Shown here: positions 25,224-33,271 of the stretch, piece by piece | Numbering within the stretch: position 1 is the stretch's first letter | Layout: each line of letters starts with the position of its first letter | Assembly: GCA_003247835.1 (NCBI GenBank) | Contig: QJYB01000064.1 | Span: 1 to 41,797, forward strand | Length of the DNA stretch: 41,797 nt | Direction: 5' to 3' | Source: Gammaproteobacteria bacterium | Lineage (GTDB): Bacteria > Pseudomonadota > Gammaproteobacteria > Pseudomonadales > Azotimanducaceae | Program-made: the position numbers and the translations under genes | The notes under the pieces: model-generated | Seen by the model: only the letters and a program-made list of their open reading frames with translations | The model's database searches: none | Told to the model about the DNA's origin: nothing

Positions 25224-26306
25224 TCACGACTCTTCGGCGACGAACCCCTTCCAGTTCTGCATGTAGGCGATGAACGCATCGCCCAGACCCTCGTCCCGGA
25301 GATAACGCTCCGTCACCGGCAGTGATGCCATCTCGAAATCCGGATCCTCGGCCACCCGCAGTGGAAAATCGTGGTGCAGAATCGCCCCCCGTCCCAGCAG
25401 GACAAAATCGCAACCCGCGTCGAGGCAGCGCCGTGCCGTCGATGCCGAGTAGACCTTACCCGCTGCCCCGAGCCGTGTCTCACCCCGGTCCAGCATCGTG
25501 AACACCGACATCAGCGTGGCGTTCGGCAGCGTGTCATCCAGCGGCGCCTTGTCCACGTCCCAGAGCGACAGATCCAGGTACTCCACGTCGCCGGAACGCA
25601 TGAGCATCTGCGCCAGGTCTCTGATTTCGAGCGTGTTCACACCGAAACGTTCCGGTGAAAGGCGCACGCCGAGCTGGAAGTCCGACCGGCACCGGGCCCG
25701 GATTCCGGCAATGATGTCGAGCAGCGGCCGCGCGCGGTTCTCCAGACTGCCGCCGTATTCGTCGTCGCGACGGTTGATTTCCGGACTCAGGAACTGGCAG
25801 AGAATGTAGCCGTGGGCGCCGTGCAGCTCGACACCGTCGAACCCCGCCGCATCCGCTCGTTCGGCAGCCCGGATGAAGTCGTCGATGAGCCGCGCTACCT
25901 CATCCGTGGTCAGTGCCCGCGCACCGAACTCCTCGTTGACCGACGGGCATACGGGTGTCGTACCGATCAGCACGGCAGGCGATCGCATGCCGGCGTGATG
26001 CAGCTGAACCGCCGACCTGCTGCCGGCGGCCCGGATGGCGCCTGCGAGCTCGGCGAGCCGGGGTACGTGCTCGTTTCCGAAGATACCGAGCTGACCGGGA
26101 AAGCCCCTGCCTGCCGCCTGAACGTGCGCCGCACACGTCATCGTCAGTCCGAATCCGCCCTCGGCTCGAAACGTCAGCCAGTGCTGCTCCACCTCGGAGA
26201 GCACGCCGTCGTCATGACTCTGGGAGTTGGTCAGCGGCGCCAGCATGAAGCGGTTCTTCATGGCGGGTCCGCGACGGAACGTCATGGGGTCGAACAGATC
26301 TGACAT
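25224..26306 (-). CDS. NADH:flavin oxidoreductase, Old Yellow Enzyme family
   Basis: This is a 360-residue single-domain OYE. It begins DLFDPMTFRRGPAMKNRFMLAPLTN, the FMN-binding start of the family. The catalytic segment is VQLHHAGMRSP, the substrate-binding stretch is GFDGVELHGAHGYILCQFLSPEINRRDDEYGGSLENRARPL, and FVLLGRGAI is the FMN-phosphate site near the end. No C-terminal iron-sulfur/FAD extension is present, so it is not a 2,4-dienoyl-CoA reductase of the FadH type. It reduces activated C=C bonds. It is 39 bases upstream of the enoyl-CoA isomerase gene and 64 bases downstream of the thioesterase gene on the same strand. Confidence 0.89.
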   Translation of the reverse strand: MSDLFDPMTFRRGPAMKNRFMLAPLTNSQSHDDGVLSEVEQHWLTFRAEGGFGLTMTCAAHVQAAGRGFPGQLGIFGNEHVPRLAELAGAIRAAGSRSAVQLHHAGMRSPAVLIGTTPVCPSVNEEFGARALTTDEVARLIDDFIRAAERADAAGFDGVELHGAHGYILCQFLSPEINRRDDEYGGSLENRARPLLDIIAGIRARCRSDFQLGVRLSPERFGVNTLEIRDLAQMLMRSGDVEYLDLSLWDVDKAPLDDTLPNATLMSVFTMLDRGETRLGAAGKVYSASTARRCLDAGCDFVLLGRGAILHHDFPLRVAEDPDFEMASLPVTERYLRDEGLGDAFIAYMQNWKGFVAEES

Positions 26307-26370
26307 GCGGATCCTTACTCGCGCAAACGGACGATTGTACGGGCGATGCCTGCTCGAAAGGAACGGCCGC

Positions 26371-26796
26371 TCAGGTGGAGCGTAACGCGTAGAGCACGCG
26401 ACCGCGCGCGCAGAGCTCGCCCTGGTCGTTGACGATGCTCACCTCCACGGCGCACAGCTGACGACCCCGTTTGATCACCGTGGCCACCGCGTCGATCCAC
26501 GCGCCGTGGGCCTGTCGTAAATATGTGACCTGCAGGTCCGCGGTGCCCGCCGGCCGGCTGCCCTCCCTGAGTCCGGCGAACACCGCCGGAATGGCCGCCA
26601 TGTCGATCATGGTGGCGATCACACCACCATTGACGCTTCCACCCACGCCCGTCGGTGTCTGCTCCGAGATGGTCAGCCGGAGCCTCGCCTGATCGGGCTT
26701 CGATTCCACAAGCGAGAGTCCCAGATAGCGATGAAATGGATTGCTGTCGAACCGCGCGAAGAAGTTCTTCGGATCCGCCTCGAATGTCTCCGTCAT
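26371..26796 (-). CDS. PaaI-family hotdog-fold acyl-CoA thioesterase
   Basis: This is a 141-residue protein from ATG at 26796; the open frame continues into the DUF3775 gene but without thioesterase sequence. The hotdog-fold core is clear: NPFHRYLGLSLVESKPDQARLRLTI, then the catalytic loop region GSVNGGVIATMIDMAAIPAVF. Strands DLQVTYLRQAHGAWIDAVATVIKRGRQLCAVEVSIVNDQGELCARGRVLY follow. The usual H-G-G of the loop reads N-G-G here. It should hydrolyse acyl-CoA or aryl-CoA esters in the cytoplasm, relieving CoA sequestration. It is 5 bases behind the DUF3775 gene. Confidence 0.84.
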   Translation of the reverse strand: MTETFEADPKNFFARFDSNPFHRYLGLSLVESKPDQARLRLTISEQTPTGVGGSVNGGVIATMIDMAAIPAVFAGLREGSRPAGTADLQVTYLRQAHGAWIDAVATVIKRGRQLCAVEVSIVNDQGELCARGRVLYALRST

Positions 26797-26801
26797 AGCC
26801 T

Positions 26802-27185
26802 TCACTCCAGCTCGTAACCGTGGAGTGCCAGACCCTCCTCGAGATAGTCCGCGAGCAGCGGGCTCGCGATCAGATAGTCCGACGTCGCCACCCCTTCCGC
26901 GTCGGCCGCCGATTTGAGAGCTTCCGCCCACTCGTCGATGTCGTAATCGCCGCGCCCTAGCCACATCAGGGCAACCAGCGTGCGCTGCTGGTCGGGCTCC
27001 AGGTCTTCGATCGCCGTCTTGAGCTCGATGAAGCGATCGTCGCCGCGCCATTCGGTGAGGCGTTCGAACGCCTCGTCGTCCTCGAAGGTAACCGGCTCCG
27101 TCTCCTCGTCCATTGACGCGTCCGTCTGGAACTCACGGGCGATGTCGATGATCTGTTTCACGGACTCCGGGTTGAGATCGATCAT
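26802..27185 (-). CDS. DUF3775 protein of unknown function
   Basis: This is a 127-residue acidic protein. The middle and end, LEPDQQRTLVALMWLGRGDYDIDEWAEAL and YLIASPLLADYLEEGLALHG, are the characteristic DUF3775 blocks (short helical proteins found in many proteobacteria). No catalytic motif is visible. It is the first gene of the minus-strand run with PaaI, OYE, enoyl-CoA isomerase, P450 and MerR, and is divergent from the OmpA-like gene with 138 bases between, where a promoter should lie. A functional link to its neighbours is not evident. Confidence 0.8.
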   Translation of the reverse strand: MIDLNPESVKQIIDIAREFQTDASMDEETEPVTFEDDEAFERLTEWRGDDRFIELKTAIEDLEPDQQRTLVALMWLGRGDYDIDEWAEALKSAADAEGVATSDYLIASPLLADYLEEGLALHGYELE

Positions 27186-27323
27186 GCTGCACTTCCCTGC
27201 TGGAACACCTCAGTCTAAGCCGGCCCGAGCGTCAGGTCAGCCCATCGATTTTCGACCCGGCGCCGGACAGAAAGGAAAGTGATACCCTGCGCCCTGCTGC
27301 AAAGCTTCTGGAAATGGAACTCC

Positions 27324-28757
27324 ATGGCACGACCCGTCTGCTTTCTCTTCCTGCTGCTGCTCGCCACCGCCACCCTGCCGCAGGCACACGCGCAACCTTC
27401 CGAGGTGATCGCGGAGCTCCGATCGTCGCTCTTCGAATCTGCCAACAGTGCGCTGGAAAGGGCCAATGGCGCCAAGGCGAACCTGCTGTCGCCCACGAAC
27501 TATGCCAAGGGTGCCGAATACTACCGGTCCGCCGAGGCGACGCTGACGCGCGGCGGCAACATAGAATCCATCCGCCGGGATCTGGACCGGGCCACCAAGG
27601 CTTTCCTGGAAGCCGCAGAGCAGGCGGGGCTGGCGGCGACGACCTTCGAAACTGCCATCAGCGCCCGTGACGACGCCATGAGTGCCAATGCTCAGAACTA
27701 CGCCACCGACCAGTGGCAGGAAGCCGAGGTGAGCTTCCGGGATGCCGCCATACGGCTCGAGAAAGGCAGCCTGGAGCGTGCTCAGCGGGAAGGTACGTTG
27801 GCCGAGAACGAGTTTCGCGCTGCCGAGCTTACCGCCATCAAGGTGAACTACCTCGACGAAACCCGGACGCTGCTCGACACAGCCCGCGACGTGCGGGCAC
27901 CCCGCTACGCGCCTCGCTCCTACGAGCGCGCCTCCAGCCTGCTCGAACAGGCCACGACGGCGCTCGACACCAACCGCTACGACACGGACGAACCGAGAAG
28001 CCTGGCCAGCGCCGCAAAACATCAGGTGCTGCACGCGATCTACGTCGCCCGCCTCGAGCAGGCCATCAGGTCCGGCGATGCTACGCTCGAGACCATCCTG
28101 CTCGACTGGGAGTCATCCATCACCACGCTGGCCGATCTGTTCGATCTGGCCGTCTACTACGATGAAGGACAGACCGATGCGGTGGAGCAGATCCGGGCCG
28201 AGATTCAGAAGCTGCAGGCCTCCAACACGTCGCTGAACGCGAAACTCGAGGACCGGGAGTTCCAACTGCAGACGCTGATCCAGGAAACGGCGTCCATGGA
28301 GCGTCTGTCCAAGCTGGTCGCCCGCCAGGAGCGGCAGCAGGAGAAGCTCGCCAAGGTCGAGGCGCTGTTCACGGAGAACGAGGCCATCGTCCTGCGTCAG
28401 GGAGAGGCCGTGATCATCCGCATGGTGGGTCTGAACTTCGATACCGGCAGCGCAGTACTCAAACCCGAGCACGCCGTACTGCTGGGCAGCCTGGAACGGG
28501 CCATCAACGAGTTTCCCGAGAGCAACATCGTCGTCGAGGGTCATACCGACGCCTTCGGTTCGGATACGACCAACCTCGTGCTGTCTCAGAAGAGGGCCGA
28601 CGCCGTGCAGCAGTACCTGCTCGACCACACGCCGGTCTCACCGGCCAACCTGACGGCGCTCGGTTACGGAGAGAGCCGGCCGGTGGCCAACAACGAGACA
28701 CCCGAGGGCCGCAAGCGGAACCGTCGGATCGACGTGGTTATCTATCCCAAGTGGTAA
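27324..28757 (+). CDS. OmpA-family protein with DUF4398-like N-terminal region
   Basis: This is a 477-residue protein from ATG at 27324, where a signal peptide begins (ARPVCFLFLLLLATATLPQAHAQ). After it come repeated helical segments rich in A/E/R. The first (SALERANGAKANLLSPTNYAKGAEYYRSAEATL) resembles DUF4398; it is followed by a coiled coil near residues 280-350. The C-terminal OmpA domain has LNFDTGSAVLKPEH, VVEGHTDAFGSDTTNLVLSQKRADAVQQYL, GYGESRPVANNETPEGRKRNRRIDVVI, with the Asp and Arg that bind peptidoglycan. It should lie in the periplasm bridging to the cell wall. No beta-barrel is evident, so 'OmpA' refers only to the C-terminal domain. Confidence 0.88.
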   Translation: MARPVCFLFLLLLATATLPQAHAQPSEVIAELRSSLFESANSALERANGAKANLLSPTNYAKGAEYYRSAEATLTRGGNIESIRRDLDRATKAFLEAAEQAGLAATTFETAISARDDAMSANAQNYATDQWQEAEVSFRDAAIRLEKGSLERAQREGTLAENEFRAAELTAIKVNYLDETRTLLDTARDVRAPRYAPRSYERASSLLEQATTALDTNRYDTDEPRSLASAAKHQVLHAIYVARLEQAIRSGDATLETILLDWESSITTLADLFDLAVYYDEGQTDAVEQIRAEIQKLQASNTSLNAKLEDREFQLQTLIQETASMERLSKLVARQERQQEKLAKVEALFTENEAIVLRQGEAVIIRMVGLNFDTGSAVLKPEHAVLLGSLERAINEFPESNIVVEGHTDAFGSDTTNLVLSQKRADAVQQYLLDHTPVSPANLTALGYGESRPVANNETPEGRKRNRRIDVVIYPKW

Positions 28758-28812
28758 CCGGGCCAGGCCTCATAGCGTGTATTCGTTCGCGCTGCACCCG
28801 GACCCGTCGGTA

Positions 28813-30051
28813 TCAGCTGGTCGGCATCCGCGGCCTGGTGCCGATCACGCCCTGCACCTCGAGGGCAGCCAGTTCCTCGTCCGGTAACCCCAGGATCCCG
28901 CCGAGCACCTCCCGGTTGTGCTGACCCAGGGTCGGCGCCGGGCAACGGACCGGGATGGGATCGTCGCCCAGTCGATAAGGTGGCGAGGGATTGGGCTGGT
29001 TGCCGACCACCGCCCGGTCGAGCCACTGCCAGTAACCCCGGGCGCGGAGCTGCGGTTCCGCGATCAGATCGCTCATCGCGTTGGTGGCAACCGCCGGCAC
29101 ACCGCACCTCTGGAGCAGCGCCATGGCCTCGCGCGCCGGACGTGTCCGCGTCCAGGACGAGATGGCCGCGTCCAGCGCCGTGGTTCGGGCAAGCCGATCG
29201 GCCAGATCACCGAACCCGCCTGTTTCCGGAATGACCGCGGTCAGCGACTGCCACTGGATTTCCGTCCGCACCTCGATCAGCAGCCAGCTGTCTGGTTCGC
29301 CGGCAGCAGACGCGCACGGGTAGACGCCATGCGGAGCCGCGTCGGGCACACGGTTCGCGGTGCGTGCAGGCACGACACCCGTGGCGGCGTACGCCAGAAT
29401 CCCGTGCGCGGCGAGAGGAAAGAGACTTTCGGCCTGTGACAGATCAACGAACTGGCCCTCGCCGGTGCGCCGCTGGTGGCGAAGCGCGGTCAGCAGCGCT
29501 GCCGCCCCGTTCAGCCCACCGACCGCATCCCCGTATGCGACGTGCACCATGGTCGGCGGATCTTCCGGATAGCCGTGCAGATGCGGTAGTCCTGAAGACT
29601 GCTCGACCGTGCTGCCGTAAGCACGGAACAGTCGCCAGGGACCGGTCGAGCCGAAAGCCGGCATGGAAAGCTGCACGATGTCGCTGCGCACTGCCCGGAA
29701 CACGTCGTAACTCAGGTTCAGTTTCGGCAGAACCCCACCGGAGAAATTTTCCACAACCGCATTGGCGGTGGCGACCAGCTCCAGCAGCAGGCGTCTTCCT
29801 TCCGCGTGCTCCAGATCCAGCGTTATCGCCCGCTTGTTGCGGTTCACCATGTTGAACTGGTTGGATTTCTCCGCACCGTCGTCGGCGATCCATTCCGGTG
29901 TGGCCTCCCAGCTTCGCCACCAGTCGAAACGCTCGCAGCTCTCGACCTTGATCACGTCCGCGCCCATGTCGGCCAGGTTGCGGGTGGCAAGCGGGCCTGC
30001 CCAGCCCATGGTCAGATCGACGATACGGATGCCTTCCAGCGCCCGGGTCAC
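28813..30051 (-). CDS. CaiB/BaiF-type CoA transferase subunit (catalytic Asp present)
   Basis: This is a 412-residue type III CoA transferase. It has the Rossmann start LEGIRIVDLTMGWAGPLATRNLADMGADVIKVE, NRNKRAITLDL, the conserved YGDAVGGLNGAAALLTALRHQRRTGEGQFVDLSQAE with the expected catalytic aspartate in GDAVGG, and the C-terminal LGQHNREVL. These enzymes move CoA between carboxylic acids through a covalent aspartyl-CoA. The GTG start at 30051 overlaps the stop of the preceding CaiB-like gene (GTGA), so the two products are made together and may form a heteromer, as in BbsEF-type benzylsuccinate CoA transferase. Acid substrates unknown. Confidence 0.9.
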   Translation of the reverse strand: MTRALEGIRIVDLTMGWAGPLATRNLADMGADVIKVESCERFDWWRSWEATPEWIADDGAEKSNQFNMVNRNKRAITLDLEHAEGRRLLLELVATANAVVENFSGGVLPKLNLSYDVFRAVRSDIVQLSMPAFGSTGPWRLFRAYGSTVEQSSGLPHLHGYPEDPPTMVHVAYGDAVGGLNGAAALLTALRHQRRTGEGQFVDLSQAESLFPLAAHGILAYAATGVVPARTANRVPDAAPHGVYPCASAAGEPDSWLLIEVRTEIQWQSLTAVIPETGGFGDLADRLARTTALDAAISSWTRTRPAREAMALLQRCGVPAVATNAMSDLIAEPQLRARGYWQWLDRAVVGNQPNPSPPYRLGDDPIPVRCPAPTLGQHNREVLGGILGLPDEELAALEVQGVIGTRPRMPTS

Positions 30052-31154
30052 CCTGCGTACTCCGCATCGTGAGCTCCGAGAGCCGCCACGGGACCTCCAA
30101 AACTCGGCGGCGTCGCGAACAGCCGGAACGGCACCGAGGGTACTGTCAGTGCTCTGTCGCCTATCGTCGCCTCGGTAAACGCCCGCCGCTCGATGTACTG
30201 ATCGACACCGAACAGCTCCTCCATGGTCGGTACCCGCGCCAGCGGAATGCCGGCGGCCTGCCCCCGATAGAACAGTTCCTCCGCCGACAGGTCGAGGAGC
30301 TTCTCCGAAAAGATCGGCTCCAGCACGTCCGCCGCCTCGTTACGCGCAATGGCCGACTGAAAGAGCGGGACGGCCGCAAAATCGTTCATGTCGAGCAGCG
30401 CGCAGAACGCGTGCCACTGCTTCGGTGTGAGCACGGACAGACCGATCCAGCCGTCACGGCAGGGAAAGACGCCCATGGGATAGGTCGGCGGCAGTCGGTT
30501 CACACCCATCCTACTCGCCTGCAACCCCGTGTTGTGTGCGGTGATGGCGCCGACGTCGGTAAAGCACATCGTCGACTCGAAGATGCTGGTGTCGAGATGC
30601 ACCGGTCCGTGTCGATTACCCAGCTCACCTGCCAGCAGAAGACCGAGGCTAGCGATGTAAGCGGTGATCCCGCCGACGAACTGCGCCTGGTAACCGGTCG
30701 GCATGATCGGCGGTCCCTCGATCCTGCCGATCAGGCGCAGCATGCCGTTCAGCGCGTAGCACTGCGCGTCCGTCCCGGCATAACCGGCGTAGGGGCCTGT
30801 GAGGCCATACCAGCTGATGCTGCACCTTACTTTCCGGCAGTCGGCCACCGGCAGGGTGCTGGTTCCGTCGTCGAGCACCAGATCGGCCTCGTCGAGCAGG
30901 CGGGCGCATTCTTCCCGCGACAGCGTGCCGGCACGGACGCTGTACTTGTTCGTGCTGAGGTAGGCGTGCAGAGCACTGGCCTCGGGAAACTGTGCCTCGG
31001 GCAGGAAGGGTGGCAGCGACCGCGTCGGAAACCCGCCGTCGGACTCCAGGTTGATCACTTCCGCGCCGTAATCCGCGAACAGCTTGGCGCAGTAGCCGGT
31101 CGCCACCGTACCGCTCACATCGACGATCCTGAGACTGCCGAGCGCCCCGCTCAT
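30048..31154 (-). CDS. CaiB/BaiF-type CoA transferase subunit lacking the usual catalytic Asp
   Basis: This is a 368-residue protein of the same family as its downstream neighbour: LGSLRIVDVSGTVATGYCAKLFADYGAEVINLE, STNKYSV, SWYGLTGPYAGYAGTDAQCYALNG, HLDTSIFESTM and the C-terminal FRLFATPP. At the place of the catalytic aspartate (GD..xG in other members) it reads GYQAQFVGG, with Gln or Ala instead of Asp. This suggests a structural partner that depends on the other subunit, or a different activity; by-eye alignment leaves some doubt. The genes overlap by 4 bases. The start at 31154 has 107 bases to the divergent map gene. Confidence 0.85.
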   Translation of the reverse strand: MSGALGSLRIVDVSGTVATGYCAKLFADYGAEVINLESDGGFPTRSLPPFLPEAQFPEASALHAYLSTNKYSVRAGTLSREECARLLDEADLVLDDGTSTLPVADCRKVRCSISWYGLTGPYAGYAGTDAQCYALNGMLRLIGRIEGPPIMPTGYQAQFVGGITAYIASLGLLLAGELGNRHGPVHLDTSIFESTMCFTDVGAITAHNTGLQASRMGVNRLPPTYPMGVFPCRDGWIGLSVLTPKQWHAFCALLDMNDFAAVPLFQSAIARNEAADVLEPIFSEKLLDLSAEELFYRGQAAGIPLARVPTMEELFGVDQYIERRAFTEATIGDRALTVPSVPFRLFATPPSFGGPVAALGAHDAEYAG

Positions 31155-31261
31155 GTCACCCTACCTGTCACTGAAAGCCGCATCTAAGCAGACCGCCACG
31201 GTGCGATCCAGGGTGGTGGAGGGTGCAGGACGGCGCCGAACCTTTCCACTATGCTCTGATC

Positions 31262-32002
31262 ATGGTCGCCCGATCCCAGGAAGAGCTCGCCGGTATCCGC
31301 GCCGCGGGGGCACTCGTTCGCTCCGTCTTCGACCGCATGAAGGCCGCGGCACGCGCGGGCGTGCGCACCCTCGAGCTCGACGTCATCGCCGGCGACCTGT
31401 TCGCGGCAGCGGGTGCGCGCTCGGCACCCCGGCACTTCTACGACTTTCCGGGGCACACCTGCATCAGCGTGAATGAGCAGGCTGCCCATGGCATTCCGGG
31501 CCGACGCAAGCTGCGCGACGGCGACATGGTGAACATCGACGTGTCGGTGGAGCTGAACGGTTACGTCGCGGACATGGGTGAATCCTTCGTAGTAGGCCGG
31601 GGCCGGCGCGCGCAACAGAGGATCTGCGAGGCGGTACGCCGCGCCGTGCTGGATGCCGCAGCCAACGCCAGAGCGGGCGAATCACTGAACGTGATCGGCA
31701 ACACCGTGCAGCGCGTCGCCGACCGGCAGGGCTACGGGATCGTCCGTAATCTGGGCAGCCACGGGGTCGGCCGCTCACTCCACGAGGAGCCGTCCTACGT
31801 ACCGCTCGCCAATCCGTCCGAGCGGCGGACCCTGCAGGAAGGGCTGGTGCTCACCATCGAACCATTCTTCACCACCGGTCGCACGTGGGTGGAAGAGGGT
31901 CGGGACGGCTGGACGCTGTCGGTATCACCCGGGGCGCTGGTGGCTCAGTTCGAGCACACCATCATCGTCGGTCCGGACGGCGCGGAGATCGTCACCGCCT
32001 GA
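31262..32002 (+). CDS. map: methionine aminopeptidase, type I
   Basis: From ATG at 31262 the protein is 246 residues, the normal length of bacterial MAP; an upstream in-frame start at 31223 adds 13 residues without MAP character. All five metal ligands are in place: Asp93 and Asp104 in NIDVSVELNGYVADMGESF, His167 in GSHGVGRSLHEEP, Glu200 in LTIEPFF and Glu231 in QFEHTIIV. The substrate-contacting His76 lies in AAHGIPG. It removes initiator methionine from new proteins. It is not next to rpsB or another ribosomal gene, so it may be a second copy in this genome. It is divergent from the CoA-transferase pair. Confidence 0.9.
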   Translation: MVARSQEELAGIRAAGALVRSVFDRMKAAARAGVRTLELDVIAGDLFAAAGARSAPRHFYDFPGHTCISVNEQAAHGIPGRRKLRDGDMVNIDVSVELNGYVADMGESFVVGRGRRAQQRICEAVRRAVLDAAANARAGESLNVIGNTVQRVADRQGYGIVRNLGSHGVGRSLHEEPSYVPLANPSERRTLQEGLVLTIEPFFTTGRTWVEEGRDGWTLSVSPGALVAQFEHTIIVGPDGAEIVTA

Positions 32003-32007
32003 CACCC

Positions 32008-33189
32008 TCAGTCCGGCAGGCCGAGCACGCGCTTGGCGATGATGTTGGCCTGTATCTCGTTGCTGCCGCCGTAGATGGTGGTGGTTCTGAGATGCAGGAA
32101 TTCCTCCGTCGCCCTGAGCTCCTCGGCGGTGAAACCCACCTCCTCGTGCGCGCCGAGACCGCGGAATCCCATGAGGTCGCGTTTCATGTCGGCGGTGTCG
32201 CGCTGCAGCGTCGCGCCGACCAGCTTGAAGATCGACGTCGCTTCGCCCGGCGTACCTGAGCGGGTTTCTTCGTTGACGCGCAGCGCCGTGAGGTTCAGCG
32301 CCCGGCGTCGCATGTTGAGCTTCAGCACAGCGCTTCGCAGGGCTGCGTCGGCGATCAGACCGTTGTCCTCACCGACGTACTGCTTGGCGACCTTGACGAG
32401 TCCCGCGGAGGGATCTGCCGCACGGGCGCCACCGGTGAGGCCGCCGATACCGGAACGCTCGAACTGCAGCAGGCGCTTGCCGATGGTCCAGCCCCTATTG
32501 AGCTCACCGACCAGGTCCTCCTTCTTGGCGATGGCGTTATCCAGGAACGTCTCGCAGAAAGGGGACGATCCGGAGATCAGCCTGATCGGCCGGGTTGTGA
32601 CGCCAGGCTGGTCCATGGTCAGCAGCATGAAGCTGATACCGTCGTGCTTCGGTGCGTCGGGATCCGTGCGCACGAGAATGAACATCCAGTCCGCCGTGGC
32701 GGCGCCGGAGGTCCAGATCTTCTGACCGTTGATCAGGAAGTGATCACCGTTGTCCACCGCCCGGGTCTTGAGCGAAGCCAGGTCGGATCCGGCATTGGGC
32801 TCGGAGTATCCCTGACACCACTGCACCTCACCCCGGGCGATCTTCGGGATGTGCCGCTGTTTCTGCTCCTCCGTACCGTACTCGAGCAGGGTCGGGCCGA
32901 TCATGGACGTCCCCATACCCATGAGCGGCGAGCGGGCCTTGATCCGGGCCATTTCCTCGTACAGAACCTTCGCGAGCTGCGGTGACAGGCCGCCGCCACC
33001 GTATTCCTTCGGCCAGGTGGGCACGGTCCAGCCACGCTCGGCCATCCGCTCGAGCCAGAGCGCCACATCCGGCTCCAGGGTGACCTTGGTCGACCCGGTG
33101 GCGATCTGCCCGACTCCCCGCGCCCCGGCTGGGCAGTTCTCGTTCAGCCACGCGGCCACCTCGGCGCGGAATTCGGTTGCTTCACTCAC
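32008..33189 (-). CDS. acyl-CoA dehydrogenase family protein
   Basis: This is a 393-residue flavoprotein. Family signatures in order: WPKEYGGGGLSPQLAKVLYEEMAR near residue 59, the FAD-binding GYSEPNAGSDLASLKTRA near 126, INGQKIWTSGAATADW, and the C-terminal TTTIYGGSNEIQANIIAKRVLGLPD. The GTG start is preceded by GAGGA. It oxidises acyl-CoA to the 2,3-enoyl-CoA, passing electrons to ETF. The IYGGSNEIQ end and overall length are typical of dehydrogenases for substituted or bulky acyl-CoAs (for example steroid or cyclic side chains), but chain specificity cannot be read. It is convergent with map, 5 bases apart, and follows the Sel1 gene by 82 bases on the same strand. Confidence 0.9.
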   Translation of the reverse strand: MSEATEFRAEVAAWLNENCPAGARGVGQIATGSTKVTLEPDVALWLERMAERGWTVPTWPKEYGGGGLSPQLAKVLYEEMARIKARSPLMGMGTSMIGPTLLEYGTEEQKQRHIPKIARGEVQWCQGYSEPNAGSDLASLKTRAVDNGDHFLINGQKIWTSGAATADWMFILVRTDPDAPKHDGISFMLLTMDQPGVTTRPIRLISGSSPFCETFLDNAIAKKEDLVGELNRGWTIGKRLLQFERSGIGGLTGGARAADPSAGLVKVAKQYVGEDNGLIADAALRSAVLKLNMRRRALNLTALRVNEETRSGTPGEATSIFKLVGATLQRDTADMKRDLMGFRGLGAHEEVGFTAEELRATEEFLHLRTTTIYGGSNEIQANIIAKRVLGLPD

Positions 33190-33271
33190 GGCCAGTCCTC
33201 GTTCTATAAAACCAAACCAGCAAAGTTAGCCTGTGTCCGGTCGAGATGCCAGCGCACGGGTTGGCAACCTG

